A stretch of DNA of 57,187 nt from Desulfovibrio legallii. GTDB taxonomy: Bacteria > Desulfobacterota > Desulfovibrionia > Desulfovibrionales > Desulfovibrionaceae. This document shows positions 29,242 through 37,757 of the stretch, in pieces (position 1 is the first letter of the stretch; each line of letters opens with the position of its first letter). A program made the translations under genes and the position numbers. Where the stretch lies: NCBI RefSeq assembly GCF_900102485.1, contig NZ_FNBX01000018.1, positions 1 through 57,187 of the forward strand. The letters run 5' to 3'. The notes under the pieces were generated by a model. That model did not search any database. It saw only the letters and a list, made by a program, of their open reading frames with translations, and was not told the DNA's origin.

Positions 29242-30708
29242 TTATCGGCCGGCGGGCGCGGAACTTGACGGCGCTTCCAGCAGGGCGCGGGCGTAGTCCG
29301 CGCCGTTGAAGGGGCGCAGATCTTCCAGCTTTTCGCCCAGGCCCACATAGGTGATGGGCAAATGGTGCTGCATGGCCACGGCAATGGCCACGCCGCCCTT
29401 GGCCGTGCCGTCCAGCTTGGTCAGAATAAGCTCGTCCACCCCGGCGGCTTCCTTAAAGAGCTTGACCTGGGAAAGGGCGTTCTGCCCCGTGGTGGCGTCA
29501 ATGACCAGAATGCTGCGGTGCGGCGCGCCGGGATGCTTCTTGCCCAGCACCTGGCGAATCTTGGAGAGCTCCTCCATCAGATTGACCTTGGTTTGCAGGC
29601 GGCCCGCCGTATCCACAAAAAGCACGTCCACCCCTTCCTTCACGGCGCGTTCCACGGCCTCGTAGGCCACAGCCGCGGGGTCCGACCCCGCCTGGCGGGC
29701 GTGGAACAGCGCCCCCACCCGCTCGGCCCAGACCTGCAGCTGCTCTATGGCCGCAGCGCGGAAGGTGTCCGCCGCGGCGATCATGACCTTTTTGCCCTGC
29801 ATGCGCGCCCGATAGGCCAGCTTGGCGATGGTAGTGGTTTTGCCCACGCCGTTGACGCCGATCATGAGCACCACTTCAGGCGGATTGACGGCCGCAATGC
29901 GCCGGGGTGCGCGGAAAATGTCCTCCAGCTCGGCCTTGAGCAGCTCGCGCACGCCTTCCGATTGGGTGACCTTTTCTTTGCGGGCGCGCTCCTTAAGGCG
30001 CTCCACCAGCTCCAGCGCGGGCTCGTAACCCAGGTCGGCCATAATAAAGAGCTCTTCCAGCTCTTCCCAGAAGGCTTCGTTGAGCTCGCCGTGCCCGGCA
30101 AAGAGCGTATCCAGCCCACGGGCCAGCTGCTCCCGCGTGCGGCTGAGCCCTTCGCTGATCTTCAGGAACAGGCGGCTGCGTTCGTCCTCCTCGTCCTCCA
30201 GGTCCAGGGCCAGGGCCAGGCGGTACTGGAGCTCGGAGCGGAATTCCTCCACCAGCCTGTAGTCCATGCGGGCGAGCCAGTCCTGAAAATCCCGCACAAA
30301 GGCCTGAGCTTCGGCCTCAGGCGCGTCCAGGGCCCGCAACAGAAAAAACAGCCGCCGCCACAGCGCGTCTCCGGCTTCTTCCACGCCCTCCAGCACAATG
30401 CCCAGCCAGACGGAAAGGCGCGGCGCGGCCGCGCGCAGGCGCAGGGTCAGGGCGGCCTCTTCCTCCGTGGGCGCTGCGGGGGCCGCGGTCTGCACCCCGC
30501 CACTTTCAGGCGCGCCCGTGGGGGCCGCGCCCCCAGCGCTGGGTTTTGCCGCAGCGGATTTTTCCTGGGCGCGTTCGTCCGGCATGGCCGGTGCAGCTTC
30601 TGTGACCGCATCAGGGGACGCATCCGGAGCCGCGTCCGGGGTCGCCGCCGGGGCTGCGCCCTCCGGCCCGTTGCCGAATATTTTTTTGATGGCGCTGAAA
30701 AATCCCAT
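29242..30708 (-). CDS. ftsY: Signal recognition particle receptor FtsY
   Basis: SRP receptor GTPase at the inner membrane, partner of Ffh. The 488-aa protein starts [12 protein letters not shown] (a membrane-binding amphipathic helix) followed by an acidic, Ala/Pro-rich A domain to ~residue 180. The NG domain has G1 [54 protein letters not shown] and [16 protein letters not shown], ending [13 protein letters not shown]. All GTPase motifs are intact. Third in the murJ - sensor - ftsY run and 51 bp after the sensor-like gene. Confidence 0.96.
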   Translation of the reverse strand: MGFFSAIKKIFGNGPEGAAPAATPDAAPDASPDAVTEAAPAMPDERAQEKSAAAKPSAGGAAPTGAPESGGVQTAAPAAPTEEEAALTLRLRAAAPRLSVWLGIVLEGVEEAGDALWRRLFFLLRALDAPEAEAQAFVRDFQDWLARMDYRLVEEFRSELQYRLALALDLEDEEDERSRLFLKISEGLSRTREQLARGLDTLFAGHGELNEAFWEELEELFIMADLGYEPALELVERLKERARKEKVTQSEGVRELLKAELEDIFRAPRRIAAVNPPEVVLMIGVNGVGKTTTIAKLAYRARMQGKKVMIAAADTFRAAAIEQLQVWAERVGALFHARQAGSDPAAVAYEAVERAVKEGVDVLFVDTAGRLQTKVNLMEELSKIRQVLGKKHPGAPHRSILVIDATTGQNALSQVKLFKEAAGVDELILTKLDGTAKGGVAIAVAMQHHLPITYVGLGEKLEDLRPFNGADYARALLEAPSSSAPAGR

Positions 30709-30758
30709 ACCGCTCTCCCTCTATAGCTGCGCGCGGGGCCGCGCCCCGGCGTCTGGAT

Positions 30759-31865
30759 TTATACGTCCGTCTTGTCCGCAGGCCTCGCGGCTACAGGCTG
30801 GCTGGCGGCCGCAGCCGCACTTTCTGCAGGGCCGTTCAGGGTCGCCAGCACATCTTCCAAAGCGTGCAGGCACTGCTCCACCGCCAGGGCCGGGGCCGCG
30901 CAGTCCGGATCGTTGAGCGCCGCCTGCATGGCGGCGGCCGCCGCGGCCAGGCGCTCCGCACCCACGGCCGGAGCCGCCTTTTCCAGCACCTGCCCCAGCC
31001 GGCAGAGACCCGCCGCGTCCCCCTCCTCAAACAGGCGGCCCAACAGGGACGGCGCGTGGGCAAAGGTCTGGCCGAACAGCGCGGCCGTCACCCGCCAGGC
31101 TTCGGGCCTGCGCCGGGCAAAGGCCCGCCCCAGGGCCGGGCTGATCACGGCCCCGGCGCTCAGGGCGTCGTCTGCGGCCGCAGCGGCCGAGCGGTCCGCT
31201 TCAGGCGCGGCCGTCCCCGCAAGGCTCTCTGCGGCCGCAGCCGCGGCAGGCTCCTGCGCGGCTGTCGCTCCGACCACGCCCATAAGGGCATCCCCACGGT
31301 TCCGCCGCACCAGGCCGCGCAGGCGATCCAGATCGCCCCACTGCCAGAGCAGCAGCGCAAGCACGCCCGTGGCAAACAGGGCCGTGAGCGCAAAGCGCCA
31401 GACCTCCCGCCGGGCCTTCTGGGCCAGATCCTCGTCGCTCACCCGGGGCGAAAGGTACACTTCCACGGAGCCCACCACCCGGCCTTCCATCTTCAAGGGA
31501 TTCATGCCCTGCACGCTGTCTTCGGTAATTTCGTCGTCCCAGGGCACGGGTTCCCACTGGTAGTTGCGGCGCTGACCTTCCAGCATGCCCCGCGCGGTCT
31601 GCACCTTGATGGCGTAGATGGATTCGTCCTCCATGGCGGCCATGACAATGGTGCGGGCGGTAAGCTCGTCCAGCTCCCAGGCGGGCAGGGAAAGCAGGGC
31701 CGCCAGCTGGGCCGCCATGCGGCCCGCATCGCCGCTCAGGCGGTTGGCGGTCTCCTCCTTGTCGGCATTGATGTTCCAGACGCCCAGAAGCAGAAACAAA
31801 AGCAGACCCGCGCCCCAAATGATCAGGGCCAGTCGGCGTCGTCTGACGGCAAAAATGTGGCGCAT
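30759..31865 (-). CDS. Membrane sensor-like protein with degenerate HPt domain
   Basis: 367 aa. TM1 ~12-30, a ~120-residue periplasmic domain (NYQWEPVPWDDEITEDSVQG, CACHE/PAS-like in general look), TM2 ~156-175, and an Ala-rich linker. The C-terminal helical domain (~265-355) reads FAHAPSLLGRLFEEGDAAGL then CRLGQVLEKAAPAVGAERL, which follows the HPt fold consensus (AHTLKGSAANLGAERL) with Gln292 where the phospho-acceptor His should be. The codon is CAG, one base from His. No kinase domain. Probably a phosphorelay-dead signalling or scaffold protein. ATG at 31865 chosen over a longer frame. Co-directional with murJ and ftsY. Confidence 0.65.
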   Translation of the reverse strand: MRHIFAVRRRRLALIIWGAGLLLFLLLGVWNINADKEETANRLSGDAGRMAAQLAALLSLPAWELDELTARTIVMAAMEDESIYAIKVQTARGMLEGQRRNYQWEPVPWDDEITEDSVQGMNPLKMEGRVVGSVEVYLSPRVSDEDLAQKARREVWRFALTALFATGVLALLLWQWGDLDRLRGLVRRNRGDALMGVVGATAAQEPAAAAAAESLAGTAAPEADRSAAAAADDALSAGAVISPALGRAFARRRPEAWRVTAALFGQTFAHAPSLLGRLFEEGDAAGLCRLGQVLEKAAPAVGAERLAAAAAAMQAALNDPDCAAPALAVEQCLHALEDVLATLNGPAESAAAAASQPVAARPADKTDV

Positions 31866-31907
31866 GGCAGTCACCGCCGGGGGGACGGCCCCCCGCATTT
31901 CCTTGAA

Positions 31908-33617
31908 TTATAAATGCGCCCGCTCGCGCACCCGCGCGCACAGGGCAAGCATGTCTCCATCCCGCAGGGCCAGCAGACACAAGGCCCAGGCCGTCACGCC
32001 GCCGGCCACGGACAAGGACAGGGCCAAAGCCAGGGCTGGACCCGCCGCCGAAGACCAAACCTCCGCGGCCAGCATCAGCGCCCGCGCCGCCAGGCCCGCG
32101 GCCAGGGCGGCCAGCCCCTGTCGCAGCAGCGCTGCCCCGCCGGGCAGGCAGGCGGCCAGACCGACCGACGCCCCGCCGCGTTGCAGAGCTCCAACCAGCG
32201 TGCGCAGCAGCAGGCCTGTCTGTACCCAGAGCCCCGCGCCCGCAGCCAGGGGCGGCGCAAGAGCGGGGGCCAGGGGCAACAGCCCGGCGTCGCAACTATG
32301 TACCAGCGCGGCCCCCACCGCAAGGGTGGCCGCCACGGCGGCCAGGGCGCTCAGGGCCGTGCGGCGCTCTTCGCCCAGGGCGTTGCAGGCCGCCAGCAGA
32401 GAGCGATTGCAGGCCAGGGCCGGCAGCCCGGGCAGGGAGGCGGCCAGCGCCAGCCAGGTGGCCTGCGCGGCCGCCGCGTCAAACGCGCCGTGGCAGAACA
32501 GGCCCCGCACCAGGGGCGCGCCCACGGCCCACAGCCCGGCGGTGGCGGGCAGACTGAGCAGCAGGGTCAGGCGCAGGGCCGTGCCCAGGGCCGCCGCAAA
32601 ATCCGCATAGCGCCCTTCCGCCGCCAAAAGGCTCAGGGCGGGCAGGCTGGCCGTGCCCAGGCACACGCCCACCAGGCCCAGGGGCAGCTCCAGCAGGCGC
32701 TCCGCATAATACAGGCTCGCCACCAGGCCCGGCGTCAGGCTTGAGGCCAGGGCCGCCGCCGCCAGCAGGCAGAGCTGCGGCGCGCAGGCCCCCGCCAGCC
32801 CGGCGGGCGTGCCGGAAAGGCAGCGCCAGGCCATCCGGCCCGGCCGCACAGCGGCCTGAGAAGCGTGCGCGCCAGTCTGAAAAGCAGACGCTCCGGCCTG
32901 ACGCCCGCGCACGGCGCGCCGCGCGCCCCACCAGAGCAGACCCCACTGGACCAGGCCCGCGCAGCTCATGCCCAGGGCAAAGGCCGGGCCCGGCGGCAGG
33001 GCCCCCAATGCGGCGGCCCCGGCAAAGGCCAGCGCCGTCGCGTTAAACAGCACGGGCGAAAGCCCCGGCAGCCGAAAAAGCCCCAGGCTGTGCAGCAGGG
33101 CCGTGCCCAGGGCCGCCATGCCCGCGGCCAGCCCGTAGGGCAGGCACAGGCGCAGCAAAAAGACCGCCCGCTCCCGTTCCGGCCCGGCAAAGCCCGGCGC
33201 GAGGCCCGCCATTATCCAGGGCGCGGCCGCCACGGCCAGCAGGGTCAGCAGGGTCAGCGGCAGGCCCAGCCGCACGGCCAGGGCGCGGCCCACCTGCCCA
33301 AGGCAGACCCGGCCCGCCGCCGTATCCGGGCGGCACTGCCGCACCAGGGCCGCCGTGAGGCTCATGGAAAGGGAACCTTCCCCCAGCAGACGGCGCAAAA
33401 TGTGCGGCAGCCGCAGGGCGGCGGCCAGGGCGTCCGCCGCGGGCCCGCTGCCCGCAAGCCAGGCCATGCTCATATCCCGGAGCAGCCCCAGCAGGCGCGA
33501 GGCCAGGGCATAGCCGCCCAGCCGGGCCGCCGTGCGGGCCAGGCCCGTCGGCGGGGCCGCGGCCGCCGCCAAAGGCTGTGGATATTCCGTCACAAGCCGC
33601 TCCGTGCTGTCCTTCAC
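31908..33617 (-). CDS. murJ: Lipid II flippase MurJ
   Basis: Polytopic inner-membrane protein (569 aa, ~14 helices) of the MurJ/MviN family, which moves lipid II to the periplasm for peptidoglycan synthesis. The family start is clear: GYALASRLLGLLRDMSMAWLAG, then DALAAALRLPHILRRLLGEGSLSMSLTAALVRQ, with the conserved Arg and Gly residues of the cavity. I chose GTG at 33617 (GGAGG four bases upstream; start VKDSTERLVTEYP). The upstream frame is Pro/Arg-rich shadow. A downstream GTG would also be possible. Heads the murJ - sensor - ftsY group. Confidence 0.88.
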   Translation of the reverse strand: MKDSTERLVTEYPQPLAAAAAPPTGLARTAARLGGYALASRLLGLLRDMSMAWLAGSGPAADALAAALRLPHILRRLLGEGSLSMSLTAALVRQCRPDTAAGRVCLGQVGRALAVRLGLPLTLLTLLAVAAAPWIMAGLAPGFAGPERERAVFLLRLCLPYGLAAGMAALGTALLHSLGLFRLPGLSPVLFNATALAFAGAAALGALPPGPAFALGMSCAGLVQWGLLWWGARRAVRGRQAGASAFQTGAHASQAAVRPGRMAWRCLSGTPAGLAGACAPQLCLLAAAALASSLTPGLVASLYYAERLLELPLGLVGVCLGTASLPALSLLAAEGRYADFAAALGTALRLTLLLSLPATAGLWAVGAPLVRGLFCHGAFDAAAAQATWLALAASLPGLPALACNRSLLAACNALGEERRTALSALAAVAATLAVGAALVHSCDAGLLPLAPALAPPLAAGAGLWVQTGLLLRTLVGALQRGGASVGLAACLPGGAALLRQGLAALAAGLAARALMLAAEVWSSAAGPALALALSLSVAGGVTAWALCLLALRDGDMLALCARVRERAHL

Positions 33618-33721
33618 GGGGCCTCCCCGCGCCAGAAACGTGTGCCCGCCCCTTGGCAACCGCGTCGCTCAGGGCGCGCCTCTGCCGCTGAACTCCCAAG
33701 GCCGGAGCTCAGGGCCAGGCC

Positions 33722-34222
33722 TCAGGGCCGGTGCGGATCGGGCTCCATTTTCCAGGCGGCCACGGCCGCGCGCACCAGGCGGTCGCGCTCTTCCGGCAGC
33801 GCCTTGAAATCCTCGGCAAAAACGTGGATGCGGGTGCCGCCGCGCGGGGCGAACAGCCCTTTGACCCGGCACCAGCAAGGGTCCATGAGGGCGCGCAGAT
33901 CGTCCAGCACCGTATTGGTGATGGTTTCCATAAACGACTGATGGTTGCGGAAGGCGAACATATAGAGCTTGAAGCTCTTGGATTCCACGCAACGCTGGTC
34001 CGGGATGTATTCCACCGTGATGGTCCCGCTGTCGGGCTGGCCGGTCACGGGGCAGAGCGAAGTAAATTCCGGAAAGGTGAAGCTGACCACATAGGGGCGC
34101 TGCGGAAAACAATTGGGAAAGGACTCCAGCAAAGCGACGCTGGGGCCGCCTTCCGGGGCGTGCAGGCGACCGGAACCGAGGATTTTGAGCTCCCCGGTGC
34201 GGTCCTGGCTGCGGCTGGTCAT
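33722..34222 (-). CDS. queF: NADPH-dependent 7-cyano-7-deazaguanine reductase
   Basis: Reduces preQ0 to preQ1 in queuosine biosynthesis. The 166-aa short-form (YkvM-type) QueF has the catalytic Cys in FTSLCPVTGQPDSGTITVEY, the QueF signature ESKSFKLYMFAFRNHQSF, and the active-site RGGTRIHVF. ATG at 34222 follows AAGGAG. A frame extends 26 codons upstream but does not match the family. Lies 104 bp before murJ; other queuosine genes are not in the window. Confidence 0.95.
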   Translation of the reverse strand: MTSRSQDRTGELKILGSGRLHAPEGGPSVALLESFPNCFPQRPYVVSFTFPEFTSLCPVTGQPDSGTITVEYIPDQRCVESKSFKLYMFAFRNHQSFMETITNTVLDDLRALMDPCWCRVKGLFAPRGGTRIHVFAEDFKALPEERDRLVRAAVAAWKMEPDPHRP

Positions 34223-34302
34223 GGGCAAACTCCTTACGCTGATCGTACCGCGCCCCACGGCGCGGCCGCACGCCGCCTGCAATGCACGGCGCGTTCCCAC
34301 CC

Positions 34303-34331
34303 TTGTAACCCATCGCGCTTGCGGCTACAAT
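34303..34331 (+). promoter_or_regulatory. Sigma-70 promoter of mogA
   Basis: TTGTAA (34303-34308), 17-bp spacer, TACAAT (34326-34331). Good match to consensus. It lies in the spacer between queF (divergent) and mogA, 61 bp before the start codon. No molybdenum riboswitch fold was recognised. Confidence 0.65.
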
Positions 34332-34391
34332 GTGGGAATACGTCCGTCGCGGCGCGCCCCCTGACGCCGCCTCCGCAGTTGAGGAACACGC

Positions 34392-35192
34392 ATGAACATC
34401 CGTCTGCACATCCACGCCTGCGCGCCGGGGCAGTGTCTGCCCCTGCTGCCGCCCGCCGCCCTGGATGCGGCCTGTTGCCCCGGCCACGGCCTGCTGGCCC
34501 CGGAACCCTGGGCCTTGCCCCGGCTGGACGTGGGCACAAGCCTCCACGGGGCCTGCGGCACGCCGCTTTTCCAAATTACAGGCCGCATCTGGCTGCCCAC
34601 GCCGCCCACGGGCGAAAGCCTCCCTGCCGCCCACTGCCCGCTGCTCACGGCCCTGGCCGACCTGCCCGCAGGCCCGCTGGAGCTCGCCCCCCGCAAGGAG
34701 GGCCTGAGCCTGGCCTGGGTGACCCTTTCGGACAAAGGCTCGCGCGGGCAGCGCGAAGATCTGAGCGGCCCGGCCATTGCCGCCGCCGTGGGCGCGGCCC
34801 TGCCCCTCTGCCACTGCCAGGGCTTTCTGCTGCCGGACGAACCGGCGGAGCTGCGCGCCCTGCTCACGGATCTGGCCCTGAACCAGGGCTACGACCTCAT
34901 CTGCACCACCGGGGGCACCGGGCTTTCCCCGCGCGACGTCACCCCGCAGGTCACGGCGGCCCTGCTGGACGTGCCCCTGCCGGGCTTTACCCAGGCCATG
35001 CTGGCCGCCAGCCTGGCCAAAACGCCCCACGCCGTCATCTCGCGCGCGGCCGCGGGCGTGCTGGGCCGCAGCATTGTCGTCAACCTGCCGGGCAGCCGCA
35101 AGGCCGTGGTCGAAAACCTGGCCGCCGTGCTGCCCGCCCTGCCCCATGCCCTGGCCAAACTGCGCGGAGACCCCGCCGACTGCGGCGGATAA
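34392..35192 (+). CDS. mogA: Molybdopterin adenylyltransferase (MogA/MoaB family) with N-terminal extension
   Basis: Adenylates molybdopterin before molybdate insertion. The catalytic domain (about residues 103-265) has WVTLSDKGSRGQREDLSGP, the signature LICTTGGTGLSPRDVTPQ and IVVNLPGSRKAVVENL. The first ~100 residues are a Cys/Pro-rich extension not found in E. coli MogA (195 aa); the segment WALPRLDVGTSLHG followed by LFQITGRIWLP looks like the MOSC-type or small beta domain fused in some Desulfovibrio proteins, but I cannot name it. Good promoter upstream. ubiA follows by 76 bp. Confidence 0.88.
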   Translation: MNIRLHIHACAPGQCLPLLPPAALDAACCPGHGLLAPEPWALPRLDVGTSLHGACGTPLFQITGRIWLPTPPTGESLPAAHCPLLTALADLPAGPLELAPRKEGLSLAWVTLSDKGSRGQREDLSGPAIAAAVGAALPLCHCQGFLLPDEPAELRALLTDLALNQGYDLICTTGGTGLSPRDVTPQVTAALLDVPLPGFTQAMLAASLAKTPHAVISRAAAGVLGRSIVVNLPGSRKAVVENLAAVLPALPHALAKLRGDPADCGG

Positions 35193-35268
35193 CCCCCAAT
35201 CCCCCGCGCCGCCGCGCCAACCGTTGCGGCACTACCCAGCGCCCCCACTGCGTCAAGGAGAACCCAGC

Positions 35269-36162
35269 ATGCGCCTTCTGCCGTCATCCGGCTTCACTCT
35301 GTCCACCCCTTTCGGCCAGTTCGGCGACATCTGCCGCATGGTCAAGATAGAGCATTCCGTCTTCGCCCTGCCCTACGCCTGGGCCGGGGCCTTCCTGGCG
35401 GCCAAAGGCCTGCCCTCCGCGCGCGCGCTCATCTTTCTGACCCTGGCCATGGTGGCGGCGCGCTCCTTTGCCATGGCCTTCAACCGCCTGGCGGATCTGC
35501 CCTTTGACCGGGACAACCCCCGCACCTGCGACCGCCCCCTGGTCACCGGCGTCATCAGCACCCGGCAGACCTGGGCCTTCATCGCGCTCATGGCCCTGAT
35601 CTTCATTGCCTGCTGCGCGGCGCTCAACACGGTCTGCCTGTGGCTCTCCATCCCCGCCCTGCTCTTTGCCGCGGCCTACAGCCTGCTCAAGCGCTTTACC
35701 CCCCTTTGCCACTTCTGGCTGGGGGCCACCCTGGGCCTGGCCCCCCTGGCGGGCTGGCTCTCCGTAAACCCCGCCGCCCTGGGCCTGCCTGCCATCCTGC
35801 TCTTTTTTGCCGTCACCTTCTGGGTGGCCGCCTTCGACATCTACTACGCCTTTCAGGATCTGGAATTCGACCAGGCCTTCGATCTTCACTCCGCGCCCGC
35901 CGACTACGGCCCGGATGCGGCCCTGCTGCTGGCGGCCTTCGCCCACACCATGACGGCCATCTTCCTGCTGCTTACGGGCTGCGCCGCCGGGCTTGCCTGG
36001 CCCTGGTACGTCCTCTGGGCCGGCATTGTCGTTCTGCTCTTCGTGGAGCACCGCCTCATGCGGCCCCAGGACCTGCGCTATGTGAACACGGCCTTCTTTA
36101 CCCTCAACGGCATTATCTCGCCCGTGGTGCTGGCCGGCGTGCTGCTGGGCATCTATATGTAA
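35269..36162 (+). CDS. UbiA-family prenyltransferase (probable MqnP, menaquinone pathway)
   Basis: Integral-membrane aromatic prenyltransferase of 297 aa with ~8 helices. The two Asp-rich motifs are present: NRLADLPFDRDNPRT near residue 80 (NxxxDxxxD) and FDIYYAFQDLEFD near 190. The start MRLLPSSGFTLSTPFGQFGD then MVKIEHSVFALPYAW matches the UbiA-like 4-hydroxybenzoate-type group. In delta-proteobacteria that lack UbiC this gene usually acts as MqnP in the futalosine pathway of menaquinone; that role is inferred. The ATG at 35269 follows AAGGAG. The Crp/Fnr gene follows by 37 bp. Confidence 0.85.
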   Translation: MRLLPSSGFTLSTPFGQFGDICRMVKIEHSVFALPYAWAGAFLAAKGLPSARALIFLTLAMVAARSFAMAFNRLADLPFDRDNPRTCDRPLVTGVISTRQTWAFIALMALIFIACCAALNTVCLWLSIPALLFAAAYSLLKRFTPLCHFWLGATLGLAPLAGWLSVNPAALGLPAILLFFAVTFWVAAFDIYYAFQDLEFDQAFDLHSAPADYGPDAALLLAAFAHTMTAIFLLLTGCAAGLAWPWYVLWAGIVVLLFVEHRLMRPQDLRYVNTAFFTLNGIISPVVLAGVLLGIYM

Positions 36163-36199
36163 CAAAAACGCGCGGCCCCGCCTGGGGAAGGAGGACAAC

Positions 36200-36886
36200 A
36201 TGGAGCAGGCCCTGCGCATCTGCCCCCTCTTCGGCGGCATGACGCCGGAGGAAGCCCGCCGCTGCCTCGCCTGCAGCGGGGCCGCCATTACCGCCCACGC
36301 CAAAGGCAGCCTTATTTTCGGCGAAACGGACCCGCCCGCCCGCCTGTACGTCCTGCTGGAAGGCGCAGTGAGCGTCTGCCGCGAATCCGCCCAGGGGCGG
36401 CGGGCGGTCATGGCCCACATCGACCAGCCGGGCGACCTCTTCGGCGAGGTCTACGTCTTCCTGGGCCAGGCCAGCTACGGCTGCAGCGTGCTGGCCGAAA
36501 GCCCGGCCCGCGTGCTGGGCATCCCCGGCCGCTTCTTTTACGCCACCTGCGAAAAAGGCTGCACCGTACACGCCCGCATGATCCGCAACATGCTGGGCAT
36601 CTTCGCCCACAAGGCCCTCTCCCTCACCCGGCGGGTGGCCCTGCTCTCCTCCGGCAGCCTGCGCCGCAAACTGGCCGGGCTCCTTCTGGAACGCCGCCGC
36701 CCAGACGGCAGCCCCATTCCCGGCATGAACCGCGAACAGATGGCCGAATTTCTGGGCGTGACCCGCCCCTCCCTCTCCCGCGAGCTGGCCGCCATGCGCG
36801 ACGAAGGCCTCCTGGAACTGCACGGCAGGCACATCCGCCTGCCCGACCCCGCCGCCCTGCGCCGCCTCTGCGAATACCCGGAGTAG
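36200..36886 (+). CDS. Crp/Fnr-family transcriptional regulator (possible HcpR)
   Basis: 228 aa. The cyclic-nucleotide-binding-like sensor domain (1-~125) has LYVLLEGAVSVCRESAQG and IDQPGDLFGEVYVFLGQ. A dimer helix follows (RMIRNMLGIFAHKALSL), then a winged helix-turn-helix, MNREQMAEFLGVTRPSLSREL, whose recognition helix is of the Crp/Fnr type. Cys residues at 8, 22, 25, 65 and ~120 do not form an FNR [4Fe-4S] set with certainty. Its position 442 bp before cupin-hcp and the 18-bp dyad at 37234-37251 suggest it is HcpR, the nitric-oxide/nitrite-responsive activator of hcp; this is inference. Confidence 0.85.
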   Translation: MEQALRICPLFGGMTPEEARRCLACSGAAITAHAKGSLIFGETDPPARLYVLLEGAVSVCRESAQGRRAVMAHIDQPGDLFGEVYVFLGQASYGCSVLAESPARVLGIPGRFFYATCEKGCTVHARMIRNMLGIFAHKALSLTRRVALLSSGSLRRKLAGLLLERRRPDGSPIPGMNREQMAEFLGVTRPSLSRELAAMRDEGLLELHGRHIRLPDPAALRRLCEYPE

Positions 36887-36907
36887 CGTAGTTTTACGGA
36901 AAAATCA

Positions 36908-36957
36908 GTGGGGGGAAGGGGGGACTTTTGTGAACAAAAGTCCCCCCTTCCCCCCAC
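36908..36957. repeat. 23-bp perfect inverted repeat, G/C-tract hairpin
   Basis: Two perfect 23-base arms around a TGAA loop. The arms are made of G6-AA-G6 blocks plus ACTTTTG, and their complement. It starts 21 bp after the regulator's stop codon. The RNA hairpin would be exceptionally stable and would separate the regulator transcript from cupin-hcp; there is no T-tract, so it is not a classic terminator. Its sequence looks like a mobile or dispersed palindrome. Confidence 0.85.
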
Positions 36958-37233
36958 ACCCCCCATCCCCTTCAAAAAACGTTACCCTGCACAGCTGCCG
37001 CAGCAGGCGTACCCTGACCATGAGTACCCCGTGCGCTGCCATTCCGGCAGGCTTTCCCCGGCGGTTGCGAGCGGCGTAAAAGGGCGCGGTCGCGTGCACG
37101 GCGCAGCCCAAACGCAACAGAAACGCCGCCGTACCCGCAGGGCAAACCAGCCGCCGGTCTGGGCACTGCCTGCGGCCAGGCTCCCGGAACCACGACAATC
37201 CGCACCAAAAACTTTTTTCACATTTTTCGCCTC

Positions 37234-37251
37234 CCGTAACAATTGTTACGG
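37234..37251. promoter_or_regulatory. Crp/Fnr-type operator upstream of cupin-hcp
   Basis: Perfect 18-bp dyad CCGTAACAATTGTTACGG (GTAAC-N4-GTTAC core). With -10 TACAAC at 37272-37277 the transcription start is near 37284, placing the dyad centre (37242.5) at -41.5, the class II activator position used by FNR/CRP proteins. There is no consensus -35, as expected for an activator-dependent promoter. The Crp/Fnr gene just upstream is the likely regulator. Confidence 0.7.
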
Positions 37252-37328
37252 AACCCTGGCCCTCCCCCTGCTACAACAACATCGTCAGGCAAGAGCATTT
37301 TTCACCCTGAAACGGCAAGGAGGGCTCT

Positions 37329-37679
37329 ATGCAACGCCTCTTCAAGAATCTGGAATACGCCGCCCCGCTGCCCCTGGCGGCGCAGGTGGAGTGCCGCCCC
37401 GGTCAGATCGCCAGCAAGACACTGGTGCAGAATCCGGCCGTGGGCCTGACCCTGTTCGCCTTTGACGCGGGCGAGGAAATCAGCAGCCACACCTCCACAG
37501 GCGACGCCCTGGTGCAGGTGCTGGAAGGCGCGCTGGAGGTGACCATAGCCGGGACAACGCAGCCCGTGCGCGCAGGCGAGGTTATCGTCATGCCCGCGGG
37601 CCAGCCCCATGCCGTGCGCGCCCTGGAGCGCAGCGCCATGCTGCTGACCGTCATTTTTGCCCCCGAAGCCGGGAAGTAG
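37329..37679 (+). CDS. Cupin-domain protein
   Basis: 116-aa single-domain cupin. Cupin motif 1 is seen in FDAGEEISSHTSTGDALVQVLEG (a partial His/Glu metal set) and motif 2 in VIVMPAGQPHAVRALERS. Such small cupins near hcp are common in anaerobes and may bind a metal or a small nitrogen or oxygen species; the reaction is unknown. The ribosome site AAGGAGG is strong. It is the first gene behind the dyad-controlled promoter and hcp follows by 78 bp, so the two are probably co-induced. Confidence 0.85.
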   Translation: MQRLFKNLEYAAPLPLAAQVECRPGQIASKTLVQNPAVGLTLFAFDAGEEISSHTSTGDALVQVLEGALEVTIAGTTQPVRAGEVIVMPAGQPHAVRALERSAMLLTVIFAPEAGK

Positions 37680-37757
37680 CCACCGTACAACGAACGCCCG
37701 CCGCCCCCCCTGGCGGGCGCGCAACCTCCGCCGCGCGGAGCGCAAGAGGAAAATATT

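Larger units (their letters stand above)
36887..37328. other. Regulatory spacer between Crp/Fnr gene and cupin-hcp
   Basis: 442 bp without a credible gene; the short open frames in it have no family look and no ribosome sites. It holds the 23-bp inverted repeat at 36908-36957, a perfect 18-bp dyad at 37234-37251, a -10-like TACAAC at 37272-37277, an AGAGCATTT repeat remnant at 37288 and the cupin ribosome site (AAGGAGG). Confidence 0.7.
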
